This document shows, one piece after another, positions 6,741-13,178 of a stretch of DNA of 24,030 nt. Origin of the DNA: a virus. The stretch is from IMG/VR virus record IMGVR_UViG_3300034060_001141, positions 1 to 24,030 of that record, one strand, 5' to 3'. Under the pieces are notes generated by a model that made no database searches, had not been told where the DNA came from, and saw nothing but the letters and a program-made list of their open reading frames with translations. Within the stretch, counting starts at the first letter, position 1. Each line of letters begins with the position of its first letter. The position numbers and the translations under genes are program-made.

Positions 6741-7000
6741 TACATTAATTCAAATTCTTTTTTGACTAACTCTATTTCTTCTTTTAACCTATCAAGTTCT
6801 TTGGTTATCATTTCTTTAATAAGTTCTTTGTTATAAACACTTACCTCTTGTTTACTTGGAAAAGATCCTCCCCTTGTATATCCGATTGTTACCCCTACCC
6901 CACAAGATTTAAGTGCAGATTCTAACTTATACTTCTGTGTTTCTAACCTATCAATATTTTCCTTGATTTTTTTTGCCTGTTCAAATTTCTCTATTTCCAT
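6740..7000 (-). CDS. Coiled-coil hypothetical protein, 86 aa
   Basis: I choose the ATG at 7000 (MEIEKFEQAKKIKE) over a frame extension to 7051, because the extension lies inside the upstream 45-residue gene. The protein has two charged helices flanking a Gly-rich turn (SCGVGVTIGYTRGGSF, about 32-47). The helices have heptad-like spacing and probably form an antiparallel coiled coil. Function unknown. Confidence 0.7.
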   Translation of the reverse strand: MEIEKFEQAKKIKENIDRLETQKYKLESALKSCGVGVTIGYTRGGSFPSKQEVSVYNKELIKEMITKELDRLKEEIELVKKEFELM

Positions 7001-7118
7001 TTTTATATTTTTTACGTAAGTATTCCGCCCACACTTCTTGTTTTCTACCATTAATAAAAAACCATCCGAATTTTATTTCAAACCATTTGCCAAACCGATA
7101 AAACATTTTATTATTCAT
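6981..7118 (-). CDS. Basic aromatic microprotein, 45 aa
   Basis: A 45-codon frame begins MNNKMFYRFGKWFEIKFGWF and ends with a basic part (RKKYKNGNREI). It follows the repeat-protein gene by 21 nt and overlaps the next start by 20 nt. The composition, rich in Phe, Trp and Lys, suggests a surface- or membrane-binding peptide. No family is known to me. Confidence 0.62.
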   Translation of the reverse strand: MNNKMFYRFGKWFEIKFGWFFINGRKQEVWAEYLRKKYKNGNREI

Positions 7119-7139
7119 TGTTATAAATTTTTTAAAAAC

Positions 7140-8216
7140 TTAAGTAAAAAATACTTGATTACCAAACCTTATCGCATCTTTAAGATACTCATTAAAAGGT
7201 TTTGTTCTATCTTCTTTGTCGTGATAATAGTTACCCCAATCCATATTACCATCCTGAGCCGGTAATGGTTGGACTTTTTTTACTCCATTTCTAATAATAT
7301 CATCAACCCCAAGAAGAGTACGTCGTCGTGTACCAATAGTCTCCTTTACTCCACCTTGAATAATATCTTTAATTCTTTCATCACCATCTAACCAATCACC
7401 ATCTTCAGTATGTTTAACACCATTTTCAATGGTATCTTCAACTTGTCCACTTAACGGTAACCTTAATGATATGGTCTCTTTCACCCCATTTTGAATGGTA
7501 TCTTTAACTTCAATTAGTTGTAAATCATTAAGTTCTGAGGTATACTTAACCCCATTTTGGATGGTATCTTCAACGTCAACATGAAATGGTTGTTGATCCC
7601 CTTGGGTATATTTCACCCCATTTTTAATGGTATTATCAATGGTGTACCGTCCGTTCCATCGATCCATATTGGTACGTTTAATTCCATTTTGAATGGTGTC
7701 TTCAACATGATGGATTGAACCGAGTAATTCACATTGGGTGTTTTTCACCCCATTTTGAATGGTGTCTTCAACTGAACACGGAAGACGATATTTAACAACA
7801 AAGGTGTGTTTAACCCCATTTTGAATGGTATCTTCAATAGCGAATGAATCGGCAATTGATTCAGGTACGGTGCGTTTAACCCCATTTTGAATGGTATCTT
7901 CAACTATGGGTTGGAGTTCAAAATGAAGGTTTATGGTATCTTCAACCACCTCAGGTTTAAGAAATCTTGACTCAAACCATTCGGTAATATATACTTGATT
8001 TTCCATAACATCCAAAGACATTGCTTTAAATAAAGATTTAAAAATATTATAGTTATACCACAATGTTTTATCTTTAGTAAATTCAATCATCCATTTTAAT
8101 TCTTTGGTGTTAATTAACCAAAAAGATCCATTATGGTTATATATGTCCATACCATTGGCGAGATCATCAACTATCTCAAACAAACATTCTTTTTTCTTTA
8201 GTTCTTTATTATTCAT
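7140..8216 (-). CDS. Protein of ten 22-residue repeats with variable linkers
   Basis: The 358-residue protein has a globular N-terminal region (about 1-90, with GSFWLINTKELKWMIEFTKD and LWYNYN) followed by ten repeats starting at residues 105, 127, 149, 171, 193, 215, 237, 259, 282 and 304. Each repeat is a conserved 12-residue block, consensus VEDTIQNGVKxT, plus about 10 residues that differ completely from unit to unit. A truncated unit (VEDTI) sits at 91. Repeats 9 and 10 are degenerate, and the C-terminus (YLKDAIRFGN) looks like a further worn copy. The gene overlaps the primase-like gene by 8 nt. The repeats may form a solenoid or a display scaffold; no function is known to me. Confidence 0.9.
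   Translation of the reverse strand: MNNKELKKKECLFEIVDDLANGMDIYNHNGSFWLINTKELKWMIEFTKDKTLWYNYNIFKSLFKAMSLDVMENQVYITEWFESRFLKPEVVEDTINLHFELQPIVEDTIQNGVKRTVPESIADSFAIEDTIQNGVKHTFVVKYRLPCSVEDTIQNGVKNTQCELLGSIHHVEDTIQNGIKRTNMDRWNGRYTIDNTIKNGVKYTQGDQQPFHVDVEDTIQNGVKYTSELNDLQLIEVKDTIQNGVKETISLRLPLSGQVEDTIENGVKHTEDGDWLDGDERIKDIIQGGVKETIGTRRRTLLGVDDIIRNGVKKVQPLPAQDGNMDWGNYYHDKEDRTKPFNEYLKDAIRFGNQVFFT
7272..7904 (-). repeat. Ten-unit 66-bp coding repeat array
   Basis: On the plus strand the core ACCCCATTTTGAATGG recurs exactly four times and with one to a few changes in the other units, at a 66-nt period (one interval is 69 nt). Each unit is about 36 bp conserved plus about 30 bp unrelated sequence. 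The conserved part is kept even at synonymous positions. Copies at the low-coordinate end (3' end of the gene) are the most diverged. Confidence 0.93.
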
Positions 8217-8862
8217 TACCTAAACTGTTTGGGTAATACAATAAAGTTGGATTCTTTTTTTGAATATCAACGTCAGGGTATTTCTCTTTGAACTTCTTAA
8301 CATCAAATTTCTTGGTAATTAAATGGAAACCACTTTTAGTTGGGATGATCGATTCAATCTTTGGTCCTGAAATGTAACCATTTGGAATACCAACCTCATC
8401 AAACTTAACTTCAGTGATTGGGTTACATTCGTATTCAATGAATGCCATCATTAAAGGACTTACCACCTCAACATCATCCAAATCAATAATCCATCTCTTT
8501 TCTTGAGTCTTGATCTGACCAACAACCGAATCAAATAAACCTTTCTGGTTTGATACACCATCTCGTATACGTTCAGCAAGTAATGATAACATATTTAACG
8601 ATACGTCCTTATGATTTTGTTTTTGGACATGGATATAAGCACGAGCCTTAAACATCTCACAAAGTTGTTTAATCTCATCGTATCGTTTATCAAGATACTC
8701 AATAGAATCAACACAGTAAGTCTTAATAGTCCTTACAGATTGGTGATTGTCTCTCTCACCTTCAGGTTGGTCTTTCTTACGTTTGAATACATACAACATA
8801 TAGAAATCACCAACCTCAGTGAAGTTAAGTAATGGTTTTATATTTTTTAAGTTATCAATCAT
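8209..8862 (-). CDS. Possible archaeo-eukaryotic primase-like protein
   Basis: The 217-residue product has RWIIDLDD (about 124-131) and, further on, IPTKSGFHLITKKFD (about 173-187), followed by NPTLLYYPNSL near the end. The pair hhDhD and SGxH is what the catalytic core of archaeo-eukaryotic primase (AEP) superfamily enzymes shows, so a primase or nucleotidyl-transfer role is possible. The length fits a minimal AEP core. I do not see a clear third acidic motif, so this is a tentative call. It leads an operon with a promoter about 27 nt upstream. Confidence 0.85.
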   Translation of the reverse strand: MIDNLKNIKPLLNFTEVGDFYMLYVFKRKKDQPEGERDNHQSVRTIKTYCVDSIEYLDKRYDEIKQLCEMFKARAYIHVQKQNHKDVSLNMLSLLAERIRDGVSNQKGLFDSVVGQIKTQEKRWIIDLDDVEVVSPLMMAFIEYECNPITEVKFDEVGIPNGYISGPKIESIIPTKSGFHLITKKFDVKKFKEKYPDVDIQKKNPTLLYYPNSLGNE

Positions 8863-8889
8863 TTTTGTATTTTTCTAAATAATATTTTA

Positions 8890-8897
8890 CAAATATA
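8890..8897 (-). promoter_or_regulatory. Bacteroidota -7 promoter box TATATTTG
   Basis: The minus strand reads TATATTTG 27 nt before the ATG of the primase-like gene. A second similar box (AATATTTG) lies directly upstream of it. Unlike most promoters in the window, this one leaves room for a short 5' leader of roughly 20 nt. Confidence 0.65.
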
Positions 8898-8903
8898 CAA
8901 ATA

Positions 8904-9074
8904 TTATTGAGGATTTTGTTCCTGATATAACATATCTCTTAACATTTTATTTTCCTCAACCAAAATTTCACATTTTTTATGTTCTTTCAAGATTGAGTAG
9001 GACATCATAGATCCTATAACACACCCAATAATAACTCCAATTATTGCCGCAATTTTATAACTTTTACTTTCCAT
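8904..9074 (-). CDS. Small single-pass membrane protein with coiled coil, 56 aa
   Basis: A 56-codon frame begins MESKSYKIAAIIGVIIGCVI, giving a membrane segment at about residues 8-27, followed by a charged helical tail (KEHKKCEILVEENKMLRDML). It overlaps the preceding gene by 11 nt. The short N-terminal anchor plus coiled coil is the layout of an inner-membrane spanin or a small envelope protein, but no lysis genes are seen nearby. Confidence 0.68.
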   Translation of the reverse strand: MESKSYKIAAIIGVIIGCVIGSMMSYSILKEHKKCEILVEENKMLRDMLYQEQNPQ

Positions 9075-9303
9075 TTTCTATTTGTTTTTTTAATAATTCA
9101 TCTCGTTTAAAACTTAATTCTAAATCTAAAGAAGCCCTAACAGACCAAATTAAACTACGATCAACTTTATTACGACGCATTTGACTCTCAAAATTACGTA
9201 TCAAACTTCTCACACTAATAGTTTGTTGATACGTCTCGCAGGAATTAATTACTTTTCTCACCCATTTATCTACGTCTCCGTAATGTCTACTTCTATTTTC
9301 CAT
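9064..9303 (-). CDS. Hypothetical protein, 79 aa
   Basis: A basic helical protein starting MENRSRHYGDVDKWVRKVIN. It contains SVRSLIRNFESQMRRN and SLIWSVRASLDLELSFKRDE, two likely helices with many Arg residues. I do not recognise it. It lies 6 nt after the nucleotidyltransferase gene and is probably co-translated with it. Confidence 0.72.
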   Translation of the reverse strand: MENRSRHYGDVDKWVRKVINSCETYQQTISVRSLIRNFESQMRRNKVDRSLIWSVRASLDLELSFKRDELLKKQIENGK

Positions 9304-9309
9304 AATTTA

Positions 9310-10044
9310 TTAATTTTCCATTGTGGGCTTCAACCACATTAATTTGTTTTCAAAAATATATCTCTTTAACGTTGGGTAGTCATTTAACATATCTAACGTA
9401 CCCATTGTATCGTGTTTAAAACATTTAAACAACTCTTCTCTAATTCTTTCAGATGATACAACTCCCATCTTATTTTCATAATCGTAGTTGTTGATGTAGT
9501 AATCTAAAAATTTTAAACTGAAACCTTTTGTTATTGCAAATCTTACCGCTCTTAAAACACGAAGCGGATCATCATTAAATGTTTGTTCAGGTGGTAGTGG
9601 AGTTATAAGAACCATTCGTTTTAAATCATTCATTCCATCAAATAAATCAATGATCTTACCATCTTCACCTTTAGCCATGGCGTTAACGGTAAAGTCTCTA
9701 CGTTCTAAATCGTCTTTAAGGGTTCCTGGTACAATGATAGGAGTTCTTGTTCCTTCCACATACCCAATCTCTTTACGAGCCATTACGAAGTCTGCAACCC
9801 CTTGATATTTGTGATCCTTAGGGAACTTAGCTCTTATAGTAAAACAATCAGGTGTTGATAGGAATATCTCAAATTTCTCATTTAAAAGAAATGTTTCCAA
9901 CACCACATACATCTCGTGAGCACTCTTGTACTTTTCCAATAATGTATCACTTGGGACCGCAACATAATCAACGTCTTTAGATTGGAGACCTAAGATCTCG
10001 TCTCTAATTTTTCCCCCTACCTCATAAAATTTAAATAAACTCAT
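9310..10044 (-). CDS. CCA-adding / poly(A) polymerase-type nucleotidyltransferase, short form
   Basis: The protein has the class II nucleotidyltransferase core: YEVGGKIRDEIL at 7-18, the metal-binding DVDYV (24-28), ERRDFTVNAMA and NDDPLRVLRAVRFA. It should add CCA, or nucleotides in general, to the 3' end of tRNA or other RNA. I use the ATG at 10044 (MSLFKFYEVGG), one base after the stop of the PHPT-like gene; the frame continues upstream only inside that gene. At 244 residues it lacks most of the body and tail and any HD domain seen in ~400-residue bacterial enzymes, so it is a minimal version. It fits an RNA-repair role. Confidence 0.93.
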   Translation of the reverse strand: MSLFKFYEVGGKIRDEILGLQSKDVDYVAVPSDTLLEKYKSAHEMYVVLETFLLNEKFEIFLSTPDCFTIRAKFPKDHKYQGVADFVMARKEIGYVEGTRTPIIVPGTLKDDLERRDFTVNAMAKGEDGKIIDLFDGMNDLKRMVLITPLPPEQTFNDDPLRVLRAVRFAITKGFSLKFLDYYINNYDYENKMGVVSSERIREELFKCFKHDTMGTLDMLNDYPTLKRYIFENKLMWLKPTMEN

Positions 10045-10045
10045 A

Positions 10046-10363
10046 TTAATATCCTTCTCCTGTTTCGTTAATAAAATCAACCCCTTTTTCTTTTGCAAAC
10101 TCAGACACCAGTCTCTCAACTAAATCTTTATCCATTCTTCCATAATCAACAGAATAACCATAAACTCTAATTCCAAGATCAGACCAACGAACTCTTCCCC
10201 CACCACGGATTCTCCAACCCTTCAGTTCAGGTTCTTCGTTTCTAAAATGATTTGCAACGTCTTCATGAAACTCACCGTAACCTGAACGAAATACAACTTC
10301 ACCCTCATTTTCAAGGATGACACATTTACGAACCATATCTTTTTCAATGATAACTTTTTCCAT
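10046..10363 (-). CDS. PHPT1/Janus/Ocnus-like phosphohistidine phosphatase
   Basis: The 105-residue product lines up with the 14-kDa phosphohistidine phosphatase family: GYGEFHEDVANHF at 28-40 carries His33 at the position of the catalytic His of human PHPT1 (His53, in AEYHADIYD); GGGRVRW at 54-60 matches the family GGGR; and VYGYSVDYG at 67-75 matches its VYGYSxxYG signature; the end, INETGEGY, also fits. The family removes phosphate from protein histidine or lysine residues. The gene heads an operon with a complete -33/-7 promoter 4 nt before the ATG and is followed 1 nt later by the CCA-type enzyme. The partner substrate in the phage or host is unknown. Confidence 0.85.
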   Translation of the reverse strand: MEKVIIEKDMVRKCVILENEGEVVFRSGYGEFHEDVANHFRNEEPELKGWRIRGGGRVRWSDLGIRVYGYSVDYGRMDKDLVERLVSEFAKEKGVDFINETGEGY

Positions 10364-10367
10364 AAAA

Positions 10368-10399
10368 CAAAAGTAATTAATTTTTAGTTATAAACCAAA
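10368..10399 (-). promoter_or_regulatory. Full Bacteroidota promoter (TTTG-N20-TACTTTTG)
   Basis: The minus strand shows TTTG, 20 nt, TACTTTTG, 4 nt (TTTT), then the ATG of the PHPT-like gene. Both elements match the Bacteroidota consensus (TTTG at -33, TAnnTTTG at -7) with typical spacing. The -33 element lies in the T-tract of the terminator of the upstream operon. Confidence 0.85.
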
Positions 10400-10425
10400 A
10401 AAATCCCCACTTATTGTGAGGATTT
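10397..10425 (-). terminator. Rho-independent terminator after SPFH gene
   Basis: On the minus strand AAATCCTCAC, loop AATAA, GTGGGGATTT form a 10-bp stem (one wobble or mismatch zone in the middle) followed by a run of Ts. It lies 18 nt past the SPFH gene stop and ends the operon from 12865. Confidence 0.88.
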
Positions 10426-10443
10426 AATTTGTTTAACCTTTTA

Positions 10444-11349
10444 TTATTTGTTCAGGTTTAAAAACAATCCTGAACCACCTGCTACCGTTGTTGGTAATTT
10501 ACCGTCCCAAGCGGATGCCTTTAAGTACTCAATATACATAGGTGTTATTTGACTTTGTTTGATCTTAATCGAAAGTGCTGAAGCATTTGCGTTAATTATA
10601 GTTTCAGCAGAATCGGCTCTTGCCACGGCCACCTTACGTCTTCCTTCAGAGATTGCGGCGATTGCCTGTTGTTCTGACGCTTCCGCTTGTTGGATTGCCT
10701 TTGTCTTTGCGATGATCGCCTCCTGTAATGTTTCAGGTGGTGTAATATTTGTTCTCAATTGAGACACATTAAACCATTTAGATAACCTAACATTACATTC
10801 TGCAACAATTGCCGATTCAAACGCTTGTCGGTGATTAAAAATACTATCAACCTCCCAAGTATTCGCAACATCATTAACTGCTCCGATAATTGCGTTTTTC
10901 AACCATCCTTGTTCAACATCTTTAATTGGTCGTCTCAAGTTTACAAACATATCACCAATCGCATCCTCACGTAATGAGTAGTTGAATGTTGGTTTGATAG
11001 TTGCACCAAATCCACCTTTTAAGATTACAGATTGATCATCATACTCAATATGTTGTTGGAAGATTGGGAATTCTAATACTTGTGTTGTCCAAGTGTTATA
11101 TACAACCCAACCCGTTTTGTATTGGTAATTTGATACACCACGTTCAGAACCACTTAAATTAACAACAATTCCTTTGTTTCCAGCATCAATTCTTTCCAAC
11201 GAATACGGTTGTATTCCACTAATTAAAAGACCTACCACAACAACCAAAACTGGTTTTAAAAATGGCATATCCACCTCATTTTTTACGTTTCTTAAAAACA
11301 TAAACACACCTACGATCAAAGAGATCACTAAAATTGCAATACTAATCAT
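10444..11349 (-). CDS. SPFH/band-7 (prohibitin-like) membrane protein
   Basis: The 301-residue protein begins with a membrane segment (about 1-19) and a second hydrophobic stretch (31-46), then an SPFH domain: VDxG-like IDAGNKGIVVNLSG (54-67), a WVVYNTWTTQVLEFPIFQQ segment and a region to about residue 200. It continues with an Ala/Gln/Glu-rich helix containing KAIQQAEASEQQAI and ends with a short tail rich in Gly. Band-7 proteins oligomerise on membranes; phage and host prohibitin-like members are known, with uncertain roles such as protecting or remodelling the membrane or controlling FtsH-type proteases. It ends an operon with lipoproteins and small membrane proteins. Confidence 0.92.
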   Translation of the reverse strand: MISIAILVISLIVGVFMFLRNVKNEVDMPFLKPVLVVVVGLLISGIQPYSLERIDAGNKGIVVNLSGSERGVSNYQYKTGWVVYNTWTTQVLEFPIFQQHIEYDDQSVILKGGFGATIKPTFNYSLREDAIGDMFVNLRRPIKDVEQGWLKNAIIGAVNDVANTWEVDSIFNHRQAFESAIVAECNVRLSKWFNVSQLRTNITPPETLQEAIIAKTKAIQQAEASEQQAIAAISEGRRKVAVARADSAETIINANASALSIKIKQSQITPMYIEYLKASAWDGKLPTTVAGGSGLFLNLNK

Positions 11350-11572
11350 TTTTTTCTTCTTTTTTTAATTTATCAAATAATTTATTTACCATTAGTCTTA
11401 TCATAAAAACAGTGTACATCAAGACTATAACTGATCCACCTGCCTGTAGAATTAAATCCACCTCTCTGTTAATCACATATTCAAAAAATACATTCATAAC
11501 CAATAGGTAGATAATTGTGAGGATTACAACTCCCCAGATACCTAACTTTTCTACTTTAAACATCCACTTCAT
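11342..11572 (-). CDS. Small two-pass membrane protein, 76 aa
   Basis: A 76-residue protein with two hydrophobic segments, about 11-33 (IWGVVILTIIYLLVMNVFF) and 42-60, and a charged tail (KLFDKLKKEEKND). It overlaps the SPFH start by 8 nt (ATGATTAG), so it is probably a partner of that protein, but its role is unknown. Confidence 0.78.
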   Translation of the reverse strand: MKWMFKVEKLGIWGVVILTIIYLLVMNVFFEYVINREVDLILQAGGSVIVLMYTVFMIRLMVNKLFDKLKKEEKND

Positions 11573-11574
11573 TT

Positions 11575-11664
11575 TTATTTTATTACGTAATTTAAAATAT
11601 ACAAAATCATTGTGACACTTCCAAGTAATACAACCATTAATGCCTCTAAATCATTTTTTCTCAT
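11575..11664 (-). CDS. Single-pass membrane microprotein, 29 aa
   Basis: A 29-codon frame starts with MRKNDLEALM and has one membrane-length hydrophobic run, VVLLGSVTMILYIL. Its ATG overlaps the upstream stop by 4 nt and its stop lies just 2 nt before the next ATG. The precise fit in the gap supports it as a gene. Confidence 0.6.
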   Translation of the reverse strand: MRKNDLEALMVVLLGSVTMILYILNYVIK

Positions 11665-11909
11665 TTTACGATTGCGGAAGTTAGGGTATTGATTAAACCT
11701 TGAACCTGTCCGAAACTATCGAATCGAACCAATGGATCCGTATTGAATAACTCAACGTACCATTCACCGTTTTTAATCTCCTCATTTGTTGGTGTGATGA
11801 ATGTTAACCCATCAACAATATCCAACACGTAGTAATAAGAGTCATCCTCATCGTGCTCTTCTATTAGTTCACTTTTAAATCCTAAAAGGATTAGTTCTCT
11901 TTCTGTCAT
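11661..11909 (-). CDS. Hypothetical protein, 82 aa
   Basis: I start at the ATG at 11909 (MTERELILLGFKSE), one base after the upstream stop; an extension would need a TTG start inside the lipoprotein gene. The product is acidic in the middle (EEHDEDDSYYY) and ends with a helical hydrophobic tail. The layout, MTxxEL(I/L)LLGF followed by acidic and aromatic residues, resembles small phage proteins of unknown function. Confidence 0.72.
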   Translation of the reverse strand: MTERELILLGFKSELIEEHDEDDSYYYVLDIVDGLTFITPTNEEIKNGEWYVELFNTDPLVRFDSFGQVQGLINTLTSAIVK

Positions 11910-11910
11910 A

Positions 11911-12174
11911 TTATTTAGATTCAATTATTTTATATGTTCCTTCAATAACTCCGTATGATGACTCTTCGTGAAACTCGTATGTTTCGGCAACATCGTTTGA
12001 ATCCATATCTTTGGTTAGATACCAAACTTGAGTTTCCTTCCATGTTACGTTAACCAATTTTTTACCTTTTGGTAGGTTAATTGTTCCTTCACCACCCCAA
12101 GCCTTAACTCTTTCATTTTCTGTACAAGATGTTACCATAACACCCATTAAAATTGCAAAAAACACTTTTTTCAT
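11911..12174 (-). CDS. Small lipoprotein, 87 aa
   Basis: The N-terminus MKKVFFAILMGVMVTSC is a type II signal peptide with a lipobox cysteine at residue 17, followed by a short polar mature part with probable strands (NVTWKETQVWYL). It should be lipidated and placed in the cell envelope. It follows another small lipoprotein by 3 nt. Function is unknown; small phage lipoproteins often block superinfection, but that is only an idea here. Confidence 0.85.
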   Translation of the reverse strand: MKKVFFAILMGVMVTSCTENERVKAWGGEGTINLPKGKKLVNVTWKETQVWYLTKDMDSNDVAETYEFHEESSYGVIEGTYKIIESK

Positions 12175-12177
12175 ATA

Positions 12178-12420
12178 TTATTTATTTAAAGATTTATCAA
12201 TTAAAACATAAGGAGGATAGATTCTTACCTCAGATCCGTCACTATTAAAGTAATAGGCGGTATCTCCATCAAAACTAATAGTATCTGTATACCATATTGC
12301 GTCGTGCATTGGGTTTAGTCCTGAAGTTGGTACATATACCTTACCATGAATCTCATACTTGAATTCTTTTACATTACAGGAAGTTATTCCCAATAACATA
12401 ATAAACATTAATTTTTTCAT
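12178..12420 (-). CDS. Small lipoprotein, 80 aa
   Basis: MKKLMFIMLLGITSC at residues 1-15 is a lipoprotein signal with Cys15 as the likely lipidated residue. The mature part (about 65 residues) has IHGKVYVPTSG, AIWYTDTISFDGDTAYYF and an NSDGSEVRIYPP segment, so it is probably a small beta protein. It overlaps the upstream gene by 4 nt. Partner genes in the operon are membrane or envelope proteins. Confidence 0.85.
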   Translation of the reverse strand: MKKLMFIMLLGITSCNVKEFKYEIHGKVYVPTSGLNPMHDAIWYTDTISFDGDTAYYFNSDGSEVRIYPPYVLIDKSLNK

Positions 12421-12614
12421 AAATTTATCTCCTTTTGATTTTCCATTAATTCATTTGTAAACATATTGTCGTTAGGATCATGTTTACCTAAATTATAGGT
12501 AGTAAATGTACCGTTTTTAAAATAAACCCTTAACATTAAAAACCCTAATTCGGAGATGTAAATTTTGTCAATTTCACCATTACCTTTAGGTGTATCAATT
12601 AATAAATTTCTCAT
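12417..12614 (-). CDS. Hypothetical protein, 65 aa
   Basis: A 65-residue product with a probable beta-rich core (KIYISELGFLMLRVYFKNGT, about 18-37) and no recognisable motif. It starts with MRNLLIDTPKGNGEI, and overlaps both neighbours by 4 nt. Confidence 0.7.
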   Translation of the reverse strand: MRNLLIDTPKGNGEIDKIYISELGFLMLRVYFKNGTFTTYNLGKHDPNDNMFTNELMENQKEINL

Positions 12615-12844
12615 AAACTTTCTTCTTTGATTTTTTCGTGTTTCTCTTTGAACTTGTTAAATAACTCAACCAATTCATCAACGGAATCAAACGCCCATCT
12701 TTCTGTTTCAATAACAAAGAAGTCACCACCACCACCATTATCAGTTTTGATTGTTAAGAATTGATCTTCAGATGTGCAACAGTCTGCATCTTGTGCAAAC
12801 GTAACCTTAAACTCTTGACTCAATATTTCAGCTTTTTTAACCAT
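12611..12844 (-). CDS. Hypothetical protein with Gly-rich loop, 77 aa
   Basis: The 77-residue product contains AQDADCCTSEDQFLTIKTDN and then GGGGDFFVIETERWAF (about 37-52), followed by a charged helix ending the protein. I do not recognise the family, although this cysteine pair followed by a Gly-rich turn may be a small conserved phage domain. It is the first gene of the envelope operon, with a promoter box 13 nt upstream of its ATG. Confidence 0.72.
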   Translation of the reverse strand: MVKKAEILSQEFKVTFAQDADCCTSEDQFLTIKTDNGGGGDFFVIETERWAFDSVDELVELFNKFKEKHEKIKEESL

Positions 12845-12857
12845 ATCTTATTTTTAT

Positions 12858-12865
12858 CAAAGATA
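12858..12865 (-). promoter_or_regulatory. Bacteroidota -7 promoter box TATCTTTG
   Basis: The minus strand reads TATCTTTG 13 nt before the ATG of the gene at 12844. It lies in the only gap between the operons from 15106 and this one. No TTTG at the usual -33 spacing is visible. Confidence 0.6.
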
Positions 12866-12875
12866 TGTATTTTTT

Positions 12876-13178
12876 TTAAATAAACCTAATTTTACCCTCA
12901 AAATTTTCAACTTCACATAATCCTTCATCGTCAGATAATATTCTATCAATGTCTTCAGGAGTTAAAGTTAATTTTTCAGGTCTTGCATGGATCTTAAAAC
13001 TTCGAGTTAAACTTAATTTAGGGTTCTTTATCAAATTTAATACGATTTCGTTTTCACACTTAACAATCATTGGGTATTGTCCATTTACAGTTACAATAGC
13101 ATCATCACCAATAAATATTTCTTCTGTTGATCCAAGATAAGGCTTCTCATCAATTACAAATAATTTTACTTTAGTCAT
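12876..13178 (-). CDS. Hypothetical protein, 100 aa
   Basis: I use the ATG at 13178 (MTKVKLFVIDEKPYLGS); a longer frame to 13274 lies wholly inside the upstream gene and would add an artificial membrane segment. The start overlaps the previous stop by 8 nt (ATGACTAA). The product seems beta-rich in its first 60 residues, then has KLTLTPEDIDRILSDD and a short C-terminus. I do not recognise it. Confidence 0.72.
   Translation of the reverse strand: MTKVKLFVIDEKPYLGSTEEIFIGDDAIVTVNGQYPMIVKCENEIVLNLIKNPKLSLTRSFKIHARPEKLTLTPEDIDRILSDDEGLCEVENFEGKIRFI

Noticed and set aside
7272-7904. CRISPR array
   Set aside because: The 66-nt repeat-plus-variable pattern looks similar at first, but the whole stretch is one open coding frame, the repeats drift as protein repeats do, the unit is a multiple of three, and no cas genes are present.
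11700-11735. T-arm-like TCGAATCGAACC suggesting a tRNA
   Set aside because: It lies inside a coding frame and no matching stems surround it.
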